Assembly (NCBI GenBank): GCA_045046905.1
Contig: JASFYU010000080.1
Span: 1-31,319 of the forward strand
DNA: 31,319 bases
Reading direction: 5' to 3'
Source: JASFYU01 sp045046905
GTDB lineage: Bacteria > Bacteroidota > Bacteroidia > Flavobacteriales > Flavobacteriaceae
Position numbers and translations under genes: made by a program. Positions 7,829 through 16,644 of this stretch are shown piece after piece. Within the stretch, counting starts at the first letter, position 1. Each line of letters opens with the position of its first letter. The notes under the pieces are model-generated. The model searched no databases and had not been told where the DNA came from. It worked only from the letters and a program-made list of their open reading frames with translations.

Positions 7829-9085
7829 ATGTCATATCTATTTACCTCAGAATCTGTTAGTGAAGGTCACCCTGATAAGGTTGCCGATCAAATAAGCGAT
7901 GCCCTATTAGATCATTTTTTGGCCTTCGATCAAGAAAGTAAGGTAGCCTGCGAAACCTTGGTCACAACGGGGCAAGTGGTATTGGCGGGAGAGGTAAAAA
8001 GCCGTATCTATTTAGATGTTCAGAACATTGCTCGAGAAGTGATTAATGCAATTGGTTATACAAAGGGAGAGTATCAGTTTAGTGGAGATTCTTGCGGTGT
8101 GATTTCCTTGATTCATGAACAATCACAAGATATTAACCAGGGTGTCGATAGAGGTTCAAAGGCAGAACAGGGTGCTGGGGATCAGGGTATGATGTTTGGA
8201 TATGCCACCAAGGAAACCGAAAACTATATGCCATTGGCCTTGGATATTTCACATAAAATACTGCAAACCTTGGCTGATTTAAGAAGAGAGGCTCGTCAAA
8301 TTCCTTATTTAAGGCCTGATGCCAAAGCTCAGGTTACTATAGAATATTCAGATGAAAACGTACCTCAGCGAATTGATACCATTGTAGTTTCGACTCAGCA
8401 TGATGCGTTTGACCCCGATGATGCCATAATGTTGGCGAAAATAAAGAAAGATATTGTTTCCATATTGATTCCAAGAGTGAAAGAGCAATTGCCTAAAAAA
8501 ATCCAAGCCCTTTTTGATAATCAGATAAAATACCATATTAATCCGACCGGAAAGTTTGTCATTGGCGGCCCTCATGGCGATACCGGTTTAACGGGCAGAA
8601 AGATTATTGTAGATACCTATGGTGGAAAAGGAGCCCATGGTGGCGGTGCATTTAGTGGTAAGGATCCCAGTAAAGTAGATAGGAGTGGAGCGTATGGAGC
8701 AAGACATGCTGCCAAAAATTTGGTTGCCGCCGGTGTGGCGAGTGAAATTTTGGTACAAGTGAGTTATGCAATAGGCGTAGCTGAACCTACATCTATCTAT
8801 GTCGATACCTATGGCAGCTCGAATATTGATTTTACCGATGGGGAAATAGCCTTAAAAGTAGCAGATTTGTTCGATATGCGCCCTTTTGCCATAGAGAAAC
8901 GTCTAAAATTACGAAATCCGATTTATTTAGAAACAGCCGCTTATGGGCATATGGGGAAGGAGCCCAAAACTATAGTTAAGGTATTTGAAAGCCAATATAA
9001 TGGTCGCGTTGAAAAAGAGGTAGAGCTTTTTACTTGGGAGAAATTAGATATGGTAGATCAGGTAAAAGCGACATTTAAATTGTAA
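7829..9085 (+). CDS. metK: S-adenosylmethionine synthetase
   Basis: Cytosolic methionine adenosyltransferase making SAM from methionine and ATP. The 418 residues carry the family hallmarks: FTSESVSEGHPDKVADQISDA at the N-terminus, GDQGMMFGYA (the adenine-site hexapeptide region), GGPHGDTGLTGRKI, and the phosphate-binding GGGAFSGKDPSKVDRSGAY. It is slightly longer than the E. coli enzyme (384), as usual in Bacteroidota. It stands just upstream of the SAM-I-controlled methionine genes but has its own promoter and leader, and the riboswitch lies after its stop codon. Confidence 0.98.
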   Translation: MSYLFTSESVSEGHPDKVADQISDALLDHFLAFDQESKVACETLVTTGQVVLAGEVKSRIYLDVQNIAREVINAIGYTKGEYQFSGDSCGVISLIHEQSQDINQGVDRGSKAEQGAGDQGMMFGYATKETENYMPLALDISHKILQTLADLRREARQIPYLRPDAKAQVTIEYSDENVPQRIDTIVVSTQHDAFDPDDAIMLAKIKKDIVSILIPRVKEQLPKKIQALFDNQIKYHINPTGKFVIGGPHGDTGLTGRKIIVDTYGGKGAHGGGAFSGKDPSKVDRSGAYGARHAAKNLVAAGVASEILVQVSYAIGVAEPTSIYVDTYGSSNIDFTDGEIALKVADLFDMRPFAIEKRLKLRNPIYLETAAYGHMGKEPKTIVKVFESQYNGRVEKEVELFTWEKLDMVDQVKATFKL

Positions 9086-9123
9086 TTATTTTAAAAAAAT
9101 AGGAGATTTTAAATTTCCGAACC

Positions 9124-9131
9124 TATATTTG
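9124..9131 (+). promoter_or_regulatory. -7 promoter element for the SAM riboswitch-metY transcript
   Basis: TATATTTG matches TAnnTTTG and sits about 30 nt before the first helix of the riboswitch, so the aptamer would lie near the 5' end of the mRNA. Confidence 0.55.
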
Positions 9132-9159
9132 TTACTTCAAAGTTCAAGCACATATTGAA

Positions 9160-9285
9160 ATGTTATCAAGAAAGGCGGAGGGAATAGACCCTTTGAAGCC
9201 TTAGCAACCCTTTGTTCCTCCCGATGGTATCGGTGTCAAAGAAGGTGCTACATTCTATCTCGATAGTTTTCGAGACAGATAACGA
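9160..9285 (+). ncRNA. SAM-I (S-box) riboswitch
   Basis: The conserved SAM-I core is readable: closing helix GTTATC (9162-9167) with GATAAC (9278-9283), then CAAGAAAGGCGGAGGGA, the GAAGCCTTAGCAACC block that forms the kink-turn and pseudoknot side, and GGTGCTACATTC before the last helix. It senses S-adenosylmethionine. An A/T-rich hairpin beginning in the 3' strand of the closing helix (CGAAAA 9283-9288 with TTTTCG 9306-9311) followed by CTTTCTTTTT could be a terminator-type expression platform, but it is weak. The controlled genes are metY, the MetX-AK-HSD fusion and probably metZ. Confidence 0.93.
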
Positions 9286-9387
9286 AAATAAATTACAGTC
9301 GTAGTTTTTCGCTTTCTTTTTAACTTTTGATTTTAACCTAGTTGCATCGTCCGCAATCAGGGGTTTGGCTTTTAATTAAATTGATAG

Positions 9388-9407
9388 CCCCGAGCATAGC
9401 CGAAGGG
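9388..9407. repeat. Short palindromic repeat, family 2 (copy 1)
   Basis: CCCCGAGCATAGCCGAAGGG lies between the SAM-I riboswitch and the metY start codon. Related inverted copies occur at 30224-30244 and 30401-30425, and a half copy (CTGAGCATAGTCGAA) at 21633. It adds a small hairpin to the metY leader. Confidence 0.45.
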
Positions 9408-9431
9408 TTTAACCTTAAAAACCTAAAAATC

Positions 9432-10724
9432 ATGAGTGATCCAAAATTTTCGACCAATGCATTACATGCAGGACATGATACTACAGTACATGGTGGTACT
9501 AGGGCAGTTCCTATTTATCAAAGTTCGGCCTATGTATTCAATGATTCGGACCATGCGGCAAACCTTTTTTCTTTAGCGGAAACAGGATTCATCTATACCC
9601 GATTAAATAACCCTACGAATGATGTGTTGGAACAACGTTTGGCAGCTTTAGAAGGTGGTATTGCCGGGGTTGTAACCGCATCAGGAACAGCAGCCATCTC
9701 TACAGCACTTTTGGTTTTGTTGCGTAGTGGTGATCATATTGTAGCATCGAACAGTCTGTATGGCGGCACCTATAACCTATTGGCCAACACCTTGCCTAGG
9801 CTAGGGATCACAACTACCTTTGTAGATCCTACGGATCCTGCTGATTTTGGAAAGGCGGTTAAAGAAAATACAAGAGCCATTTTTGTAGAATCGCTTGGCA
9901 ATCCTAAGCTTGATGTTCTTGACCTTAAGGCCATTGCATCAGAAGCTGAAGCGGCAAAGATACCTTTTATCGTTGATAATACCGTTGCTACGCCAGCTCT
10001 TTTGAACCCTATCGAGCATGGGGCAAATATTGTAATACATTCATTGACAAAATATATTAACGGAAACGGAACCTCTTTAGGAGGAGCTATAATTGATGCC
10101 GGAACATTTGATTATGGTAACGGAATGTTTCCGGAGTTTACCGAACCATCACCCGGTTATCATGGCTTGGTGTATCATGAAGCATTGGGCCCAGCCGCTT
10201 TTATCGCAAAGGTTCGGATTGAAGGCCTGCGAGATTTTGGGGGAGCGGCGAGTCCGTTTAATTCATGGCAGATTATTCAAGGCTTAGAGACTTTAGAAAT
10301 CCGTATGAAAAAACATAGTGAAAGTGCCCTTGCCCTAGCAGAATGGTTGCAAGCCAGAAATGAAGTGGTATGGGTAAATTACCCCGGCTTGAAAACAAGC
10401 GACTATTTTGCCCAAGCAGAAGCTTATCTTCCTAAAGGCCAAAGTGGCCTTGTAACTTTCGGCCTAAAAGGTGGATTTGAATCTGCTAAAAAGATTGCCG
10501 ATGAGACCAAAATATTCTCATTGTTAGCAAACATAGGAGATACCAAGTCTTTGATAATTCACCCGGCCAGTACTACCCATCAGCAATTAGATGATACGGC
10601 CCAAGAAGCTACCGGTGTCACCAAAGATATGATTCGCCTATCGGTTGGCCTAGAAGACATTGAGGATTTAAAAACAGATTTGGAAAACGCTTTTGCAACC
10701 ATCGATAAATCTGTTTTTGCTTAA
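9432..10724 (+). CDS. metY: O-acetylhomoserine sulfhydrylase (aminocarboxypropyltransferase)
   Basis: PLP enzyme of the Cys/Met metabolism family making homocysteine from O-acetylhomoserine and sulfide. The 430-residue length and the block HSLTKYINGNGTSLGG, with PLP lysine K207, are typical of MetY rather than the ~380-residue cystathionine synthases. TRLNNPTNDVLEQRLAALEGG and the insertion around PEFTEPSPGYHGLVYHE also fit. The start is taken at MSDPKFSTNALHAGHD; the longer frame from a TTG at 9342 runs back through a leader repeat and is unlikely. It is the first gene after the SAM-I riboswitch, so it should be shut down when SAM is plentiful. Sulfide comes from the sulfate-assimilation genes further downstream. 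Confidence 0.95.
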   Translation: MSDPKFSTNALHAGHDTTVHGGTRAVPIYQSSAYVFNDSDHAANLFSLAETGFIYTRLNNPTNDVLEQRLAALEGGIAGVVTASGTAAISTALLVLLRSGDHIVASNSLYGGTYNLLANTLPRLGITTTFVDPTDPADFGKAVKENTRAIFVESLGNPKLDVLDLKAIASEAEAAKIPFIVDNTVATPALLNPIEHGANIVIHSLTKYINGNGTSLGGAIIDAGTFDYGNGMFPEFTEPSPGYHGLVYHEALGPAAFIAKVRIEGLRDFGGAASPFNSWQIIQGLETLEIRMKKHSESALALAEWLQARNEVVWVNYPGLKTSDYFAQAEAYLPKGQSGLVTFGLKGGFESAKKIADETKIFSLLANIGDTKSLIIHPASTTHQQLDDTAQEATGVTKDMIRLSVGLEDIEDLKTDLENAFATIDKSVFA

Positions 10725-10779
10725 AAATAGGGAATCGGAACCCTTAGGTTTAAAATTCTGACGGTTCTAATATAGACAT

Positions 10780-13700
10780 ATGTTACAGCACCTACATTTA
10801 AAGAAGTACACTACCATTAGCGGTGTATCTCAGGATATTGAACTTTCGTATCGCATTTTTGGTAAGGAACTTCATTCCGCACCCATAGTTTTGGTAAATC
10901 ATGCCTTGACAGGAAACTCTAATGTTACTGGTGAAGACGGCTGGTGGTCTGCAATTATCGGAGAAGGAAAATGCATAGATACCCTGAGATATACGGTGCT
11001 GTCTTTTAATATACCCGGTAATGGGTATGATGGCTTTATTATCGATAATTATAAAGATTTTGTTGCAGGCGATATCGCTCGAATTTTTCTGGTAGGTCTC
11101 GAACAATTGAAGGTCGAAAAACTCTTTGCTATTATAGGAGGGTCATTGGGGGGGGGCATTGCTTGGGAGATGGCCGCATTGAACCCGAAAATAACAGAAC
11201 ATCTGATTCCTGTAGCATCTGATTGGAAATCAACTGATTGGCTGATTGCGAATTGTCAAATACAGGAGCAGTTCTTGATTAATTCGAAACAACCAGTACA
11301 TGATGCCCGTATGCATGCCATGTTATGCTATCGAACACCAGAATCGTTTAAAGAACGTTTTCAGCGCAGTACCAATGATGAACTTCAGATTTTCAATGTA
11401 GAGAGTTGGTTGATGCACCATGGTGAGAAATTAAAGAGTCGGTTTCAATTATCGGCCTATAAATTAATGAATCAATTACTCAGAACAATCGATATTACTC
11501 GAAATGGAGAGCAGGCATTCATCGATTTACAACAAAGCGATACCAATATTCATATTATAGGAGTAGATTCTGATCTTTTTTTTACGGCTGAGGAAAACAA
11601 AGATACCTTTCGACAATTGGCACAGGCGAATAGTAATGTGACTTATGGCGAGGTACAATCCTTGCATGGGCATGATGCCTTTTTGATTGAATTCGAGCAG
11701 ATACAGAAACTTTTAAATGGCATTTTTAATTCAAATGGGAGGTCTCAACGGCTTAAGGTGCTAAAATTTGGAGGAAAATCTTTAAGCAATGGTAAGGGCT
11801 TGGGTAGTGTACTCGAAATTATAAGTGAGAAGGTGGCTAATGGTGAAAATATAGCCGTTGTGCTCTCCGCTCGTGAAAAAGCAACGGATCAGTTAGAAGC
11901 CTTACTTGAAAAAGCTGCAAAACAACAAGATTGTTCCAAGGATTTTGAAGCCTTTGAAAAGTATCAAATCCATGCATATAAGAATGTTGATCTTTCTGAA
12001 GAGTATGCGAACTTGTTCAAATTACTAGAAGGCGTTTCTTTATTAGGAGATTATAGTGCGAAAATAAAAGATCAAGTTTTGTCCTATGGGGAGCTTATCT
12101 CTGCAAAATTGATCACAAAATTGCTGATAGGAAAAGGAATAAAAGCCCAATATATTGATTCGAGGAAACTTATTAAAACAGATAATTCATTTGGTGATGC
12201 ACAGGTCATGGAAGCCGTTTCTAAAGAAAATGTATTGCGTGAATTCGCTCGATTAGATGCTGATACCGTGCCGATTATAACAGGATTTATAGGTTCTACC
12301 CTAGATGATGAAACCACGACACTGGGTAGGAACGGCAGTAATTATTCGGCGGCCTTGATTGCTAATTTCCTAGATGCTGAGGAACTACAAAATTACACCC
12401 ATGTAGATGGCATATTTACGGCCAACCCTGATTTTGTACCTGATGCTAAGCGAATTTCAGCACTTTCATATGCAGAAGCCAATGAACTGGCTAGTTTTGG
12501 AGCGAATATTCTTCATGCCAAAACAATTATTCCGCTTATTGAGAAAAATATTCCCTTACGAATACTCAATACTTTCAACGCTACGAATGAAGGTACCTTG
12601 ATAAGTGCCAAGACCAGTAAAGAGGGGATCAAATCACTTTCTGTAATTGAAAATGTGTCCTTAATCAATCTAGAAGGTCGCGGACTTTTAGGAAAAGTAG
12701 GGGTAGATGCTCGTATTTTCAGAGCGCTTGGTGAGAACAATATTAGTGTGAGCATTATCTCGCAGGGGTCTTCAGAAAGGGGTATTGGTTTGGTTATAAA
12801 TGCCGAAAAGGCGCAGCGAGCTAAAATTGTTCTGCAAAGAGAATTTGCAAGCGATTTTCAATCCAAGGATATTAATATAATCACGGTGGTGAATGATGTA
12901 TCAGTCATCTCAATTGTAGGACAAGACCTTAGCTCTTTTCATAAACCGTATAACGCACTGATCAAAAACCAAATTGTTCCCATCTTGTTTAATAACACGG
13001 TAACGGGGAAAAATGTTAGTATGGTGGTCAAAAAATCAGACTTGAAGAAAGCGCTGAATGTAATGCACGGTCAGGTTTTTGGGATCAGTAAAAAGATGAA
13101 TGTGGCCGTTTTTGGACATGGCAATGTCGGAGGAACATTGATTGACCAAATTTTAAAATCGTCAAAGACCATTGAAAAACGAAAAGAAATCGATTTGAAT
13201 GTGTTTGCCGTGGCAAATTCAAGAAAGGTACTATTGAATGCAAACGGAATTCCAAAAAACTGGAGGACTGCAATAGCCGAAAACGGACAGGCATATGAGG
13301 TAGATGACCTATTTGCCTATGCGAAAGAACATCATTTAGAAAATTTGATAGTCGTTGATAATACGGCGAGCGAAGATTTTGTAGCGAACTATTTTAAGTT
13401 TGTCGAAAACGGTTTCGATTTGGTCTCGTCGAACAAAATAGCCAATACCTTGAGGTTCGATTACTACCAATTGCTTCGTGAGGAACTTGTGAAGAACCAA
13501 AAGCAATACCTGTATGAAACCAATGTTGGAGCAGGCCTCCCTTTAATCGATACTATTAAATTGTTGCATTTGTCAGGAGAGAATATAACCCGTATCAAGG
13601 GTGTTTTTTCAGGTTCTTTGAGTTACATTTTTAATACTTTTTCAGAAATTAACGCGCCTTTTTCGGCCATCTTGAAAGATGCTATGAACAAGGGTTTTAC

Positions 13701-14166
13701 TGAACCGGATCCTCGTGAAGATTTATCAGGTAATGATGTTGGGCGTAAACTTTTGATTCTTGCACGGGAACTCGATCTGCAAAATGAATTTTCAGATATT
13801 AAAATCCAAAGTCTAATACCTGAAATATTAGAAAAAGGAAAGGTAGCTGACTTTCTTGGCAACCTTGATGTTCTCGACGATAAGTTCAATGAGATCAAAA
13901 AAAACCAAAAACCTGGTCATGTTTTGCGCTATGTTGGGGATTTACACGGTAACCTTCAAAAAGACAAAGGCCTTTTAGATGTTAAATTGGTCTCGGTGCC
14001 TAAAGAAAGCTCCTTGGGGCAGGTAAAAGGTTCTGATTCGATAATCGAGATTTATACCGAGTCTTATGGAGAACATCCCCTTGTTATACAAGGAGCCGGA
14101 GCCGGAGCCGCAGTAACCGCAAGAGGTGTTTTCGGTGATATTTTAAGAATTGCCCAAAAGGGGTGA
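10780..14166 (+). CDS. Trifunctional fusion: MetX-like acyltransferase, aspartokinase, homoserine dehydrogenase
   Basis: 1128 residues in three parts. Residues 1-~320 form a MetX-type alpha/beta-hydrolase with nucleophile S122 in GGSLGGG, acid D265 and H298 in GHDAFL; it is shorter than free-standing MetX (about 350-380). Residues ~325-770 are an aspartokinase starting VLKFGGKS, where most kinases have KFGGTS, with ACT-like regulatory sequence after ~625 (LINLEGRGLLGKVGVDARIF). From 773, VAVFGHGNVGGTL opens a homoserine dehydrogenase with SSNKIAN, TNVGAGLPLIDT and the DLSGNDVGRKLL block. The fusion thus makes aspartyl phosphate, homoserine and acyl-homoserine; only aspartate-semialdehyde dehydrogenase is missing. 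Its place between metY and metZ, downstream of the SAM-I riboswitch, argues for a methionine-dedicated (MetL-like) enzyme. Acetyl versus succinyl use cannot be read from sequence. Confidence 0.93.
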   Translation: MLQHLHLKKYTTISGVSQDIELSYRIFGKELHSAPIVLVNHALTGNSNVTGEDGWWSAIIGEGKCIDTLRYTVLSFNIPGNGYDGFIIDNYKDFVAGDIARIFLVGLEQLKVEKLFAIIGGSLGGGIAWEMAALNPKITEHLIPVASDWKSTDWLIANCQIQEQFLINSKQPVHDARMHAMLCYRTPESFKERFQRSTNDELQIFNVESWLMHHGEKLKSRFQLSAYKLMNQLLRTIDITRNGEQAFIDLQQSDTNIHIIGVDSDLFFTAEENKDTFRQLAQANSNVTYGEVQSLHGHDAFLIEFEQIQKLLNGIFNSNGRSQRLKVLKFGGKSLSNGKGLGSVLEIISEKVANGENIAVVLSAREKATDQLEALLEKAAKQQDCSKDFEAFEKYQIHAYKNVDLSEEYANLFKLLEGVSLLGDYSAKIKDQVLSYGELISAKLITKLLIGKGIKAQYIDSRKLIKTDNSFGDAQVMEAVSKENVLREFARLDADTVPIITGFIGSTLDDETTTLGRNGSNYSAALIANFLDAEELQNYTHVDGIFTANPDFVPDAKRISALSYAEANELASFGANILHAKTIIPLIEKNIPLRILNTFNATNEGTLISAKTSKEGIKSLSVIENVSLINLEGRGLLGKVGVDARIFRALGENNISVSIISQGSSERGIGLVINAEKAQRAKIVLQREFASDFQSKDINIITVVNDVSVISIVGQDLSSFHKPYNALIKNQIVPILFNNTVTGKNVSMVVKKSDLKKALNVMHGQVFGISKKMNVAVFGHGNVGGTLIDQILKSSKTIEKRKEIDLNVFAVANSRKVLLNANGIPKNWRTAIAENGQAYEVDDLFAYAKEHHLENLIVVDNTASEDFVANYFKFVENGFDLVSSNKIANTLRFDYYQLLREELVKNQKQYLYETNVGAGLPLIDTIKLLHLSGENITRIKGVFSGSLSYIFNTFSEINAPFSAILKDAMNKGFTEPDPREDLSGNDVGRKLLILARELDLQNEFSDIKIQSLIPEILEKGKVADFLGNLDVLDDKFNEIKKNQKPGHVLRYVGDLHGNLQKDKGLLDVKLVSVPKESSLGQVKGSDSIIEIYTESYGEHPLVIQGAGAGAAVTARGVFGDILRIAQKG

Positions 14167-14227
14167 CTTCGGTCGACGAATATTGACGTTGTTGATATTC
14201 AGTCATCTAGTTGATTTAAAACATAGG

Positions 14228-15391
14228 ATGAATAAAAAATTTGAAACCAAGGCGATACGAACGCAATTAGAACGTTCACAATTTTTAGAGCATTCAGTAC
14301 CCCTATATCTGACATCGAGCTTTGTATTCGATGATGCCGAGGATATGCGGGCCTCTTTTGCCGAAGAAAAAGATCGCAATGTATATTCGAGATACTCCAA
14401 TCCGAATTCGTCTGAATTCATAGCGAAAGTATGCCAGATGGAAGGTGCCGAAGATGGCTTTGCCTTTGCTTCAGGAATGGCAGCAGTGTTTTCTACCTTT
14501 GCGGCCTTGCTCAAAAGTGGAGATCATATTCTTTCTGCCCGGAGTATTTTTGGGGCAACACATTCATTGTTCCTTACTATTTTACCGAAATGGAATATTT
14601 CACATTCCTATTTCAAGATTGATGCCTTGGACGAGGTAGAGCGATTGATTCAACCTAATACCAAGATTCTCTATGCCGAATCACCAACCAACCCTGGTGT
14701 TGATGTTCTTGATTTGGAAGCCTTGGGGCATATTGCTAAGAAGCACAACTTGATCTTGATTATCGACAACTGTTTTGCTTCGCCATATTTGCAGCAACCC
14801 ATTAAATTCGGAGCCGATTTGGTTATACATTCAGGTACCAAACTGATGGATGGACAGGGTCGAGTACTGGCCGGTATTACCGTCGGCACAAAAGAATTGA
14901 TAGATAAGATATATAGATTTTCGAGAATAACGGGTCCCTCATTGTCTCCGTTTAATGCCTGGATATTGTCAAAAAGCCTAGAAACACTTGCCGTTCGTGT
15001 AGATCGCCATTGTGAGAATGCTATGAAATTGGCCGAATTTTTAGAAAGCCATAAAAAAGTGAACTGGGTCAAATATCCCTTTTTAAAATCACACCCTAAA
15101 TATGAAATTGCCAAAAAGCAGATGAAAGCGGGTGGCTGTGTCGTGGCTTTTGAGATAAAAGGCGGACTCGAAGCTGGCCAGCAATTTTTCGATTCGATTA
15201 AACTATTATCCCTATCCGCTAATCTAGGTGATTCTCGAAGTATTGTCACACACCCTGCATCTACAACACACAGTAAATTATCGGTAGGCGAACGGGCAGA
15301 AACCGGAATAACCGATGGTATGGTTCGCGTTTCTGTTGGCCTTGAGCATATTGATGATATTATCAAAGATATTGAGCAGGCTTTGGCTTAG
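14228..15391 (+). CDS. metZ: O-succinylhomoserine sulfhydrylase / cystathionine gamma-synthase-like enzyme
   Basis: Second PLP enzyme of the Cys/Met family, 387 residues. The PLP lysine is K205 in HSGTKLMDGQGRVLAG, the form usual in MetZ; YSRYSNPNSSEF and the C-terminal STTHSKL...GITDGMVRVSVGLEH also fit. It should make homocysteine directly from an acyl-homoserine and sulfide; a transsulfuration role is a weaker alternative. The start MNKKFETKAIRTQLE leaves a 61-bp gap after the fusion gene; a TTG at 14150 would overlap it and adds an unconserved 26-residue N-terminus. Its stop overlaps by 3 bp that of the convergent minus-strand membrane protein. A diverged second copy of its 3' end lies at 16579-16644. 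Confidence 0.9.
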   Translation: MNKKFETKAIRTQLERSQFLEHSVPLYLTSSFVFDDAEDMRASFAEEKDRNVYSRYSNPNSSEFIAKVCQMEGAEDGFAFASGMAAVFSTFAALLKSGDHILSARSIFGATHSLFLTILPKWNISHSYFKIDALDEVERLIQPNTKILYAESPTNPGVDVLDLEALGHIAKKHNLILIIDNCFASPYLQQPIKFGADLVIHSGTKLMDGQGRVLAGITVGTKELIDKIYRFSRITGPSLSPFNAWILSKSLETLAVRVDRHCENAMKLAEFLESHKKVNWVKYPFLKSHPKYEIAKKQMKAGGCVVAFEIKGGLEAGQQFFDSIKLLSLSANLGDSRSIVTHPASTTHSKLSVGERAETGITDGMVRVSVGLEHIDDIIKDIEQALA

Positions 15392-15960
15392 TCTGTTTGT
15401 AAAATATAATCTATTCGTTTAATGAGTTTTTTATATTGAAGCTTGTATAAGGCTATGATGATGCCCATTGCAATGCCAGAGAACGAAAACATTGTACCAA
15501 AATATTTTCCTAGCATTTCTCCATCAATTGATGTTGCGAATATCAACAGGTATAAACCGCTGATTAAACTAATAAGTTGTAGGGTAACACCAAGTATCAG
15601 GTAGTTTTTACGGGTGTTTAGTTTCTTTTTCACCAGTACTAGAAATTCAGTTGAAGGCTTACCATAATCGGGTTCTGAGATAGTTACTTTTACAAATTGA
15701 GAGAAGAATACTATCATAAAGCTTCCAATGGTAACTAACGCAACACCTGTAATTTGTCTTGTTTCGAATACCGGACTAGTTTTATAAGCTAAAAGTAAAA
15801 ATGCTAACATTATAAAGGTAACTATGATATAGGGCCAAATAGCGTATAGCTTCCTGTTTTTTTCTTCACTTTCTAATTGTGAGTATATATTTTGAAGGGT
15901 TTTAGTATCTGACTCTTTCACAAGATTGCTTTTGTTCCAAATAGATTCTATACTTTTCAT
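15388..15960 (-). CDS. Four-helix membrane protein paired with an ECF sigma factor
   Basis: 190 residues: a soluble N-terminal ~38 residues rich in Glu/Lys (SIESIWNKSNLVKESDTKTLQNIYSQLESEEK), then TM helices near 39-59, 70-90, 119-142 and 152-172, with a basic cytoplasmic tail (LQYKKLIKRIDYILQ). I do not recognise a named domain. Its start overlaps the sigma-factor stop by 4 nt (ATGA at 15960-15957), so the two are translationally coupled. In such pairs the membrane protein is often the anti-sigma factor, but no zinc-binding anti-sigma motif (HxxxCxxC) is visible, so that role is inference. Confidence 0.75.
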   Translation of the reverse strand: MKSIESIWNKSNLVKESDTKTLQNIYSQLESEEKNRKLYAIWPYIIVTFIMLAFLLLAYKTSPVFETRQITGVALVTIGSFMIVFFSQFVKVTISEPDYGKPSTEFLVLVKKKLNTRKNYLILGVTLQLISLISGLYLLIFATSIDGEMLGKYFGTMFSFSGIAMGIIIALYKLQYKKLIKRIDYILQTD

Positions 15961-16433
15961 ACGTTCTTGATTTTAGCCGATAGTATTTTTTTAATACGGT
16001 TTATTTTGACTCCTACATAGTTTGTTGAAATGCCTATGATGTCTGCTATTTCATCATAAGTGAGTTCTTCTAGGTATAGGATAATTACAAGTCGGTCTTT
16101 TTCATTGAGTTGTGCAATGTGTTTATACAATTCATCTATTTCTTCTTGATCTATGTTTTGATTTTCATGGTGCAAATGGTTTAATGTATTGATATCTACT
16201 AACACCTGTTTTTTGTTTTTGCGTATAAACATTAAACAGCTATTTACGGTGATACGGTAGATCCAGGTGTTCAATGTTGAATCTCCCTTAAATGAGGCAT
16301 ACCCTTTCCAAATTCGTATTAAAACCTCTTGTGTTAAATCATTGGCATCCTCGAGAGTTCTTGTATAACCAAAACATGTTTTGAATATTTTTGGATAGTA
16401 TTCAGTCAAAATTTTATTCAACTTGTTCGACAT
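15957..16433 (-). CDS. ECF-type RNA polymerase sigma factor
   Basis: 158 residues with the two sigma-70 domains of extracytoplasmic-function factors: region 2 around DANDLTQEVLIRIWKGYASF and LNTWIYRITVNSC (binds core polymerase and the -10 element), and region 4 around LNEKDRLVIILYLEELTYDEI with a helix-turn-helix in ADIIGISTNYVGVKINR. There is no region 1 or 3, as expected for this group. It is co-transcribed with the overlapping 4-TM protein. Its target genes cannot be inferred; the block sits between metZ and the sulfur operon but on the opposite strand, so it looks inserted rather than part of that pathway. Confidence 0.9.
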   Translation of the reverse strand: MSNKLNKILTEYYPKIFKTCFGYTRTLEDANDLTQEVLIRIWKGYASFKGDSTLNTWIYRITVNSCLMFIRKNKKQVLVDINTLNHLHHENQNIDQEEIDELYKHIAQLNEKDRLVIILYLEELTYDEIADIIGISTNYVGVKINRIKKILSAKIKNV

Positions 16434-16536
16434 ATTCTTTTGATGCTTAAATCAATGATTTATTACAATAATGCTTAATTTTTTTTGGTGAATGAGTCTT
16501 TTTGCTTTTTTTAGTTTTGTATTCTGTAGTTCTAAA

Positions 16537-16566
16537 TACCCTTCTCCAATTTCTCCTATCTTAGAA
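16537..16566 (+). repeat. Diverged copy of the rrf2 promoter segment
   Basis: Matches 21151-21180 at 24 of 30 positions, including CCAATTT and CCTATCTTAG. At 21151 the segment leads straight into the rrf2 start codon; here no gene follows, only the metZ relic 12 bp further on. Confidence 0.6.
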
Positions 16567-16578
16567 TCTTAGTCGGGA

Positions 16579-16644
16579 CTTGGGCATATCGAAGATGTTG
16601 TCAAAGATATTGAGCGCAGATATCAGGTAAGAAACAAAATCTAA
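16579..16644 (+). pseudogene. Relic of a metZ 3' end
   Basis: Positions 16579-16615 match metZ 15341-15377 at 32 of 37 bases, with 15 identical bases at the end (TCAAAGATATTGAGC). The translated frame reads GLGHIEDVVKDIE against GLEHIDDIIKDIE of MetZ, then diverges and stops at 16644. A stop lies just upstream in frame, so it is not a gene. It is too diverged for a recent local copy and may come from a related allele. Confidence 0.7.

Noticed and set aside
9342..9431. Longer N-terminus for metY from a TTG
   Set aside because: The 30 extra residues read through the leader and a palindromic repeat; the family start is MSDPKFSTNALHAG.
14671..15366. 231-codon minus-strand open frame inside metZ
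   Set aside because: It is antisense to a clearly coding PLP enzyme and its translation is Ser/Pro-rich without any domain, so it is a shadow frame.
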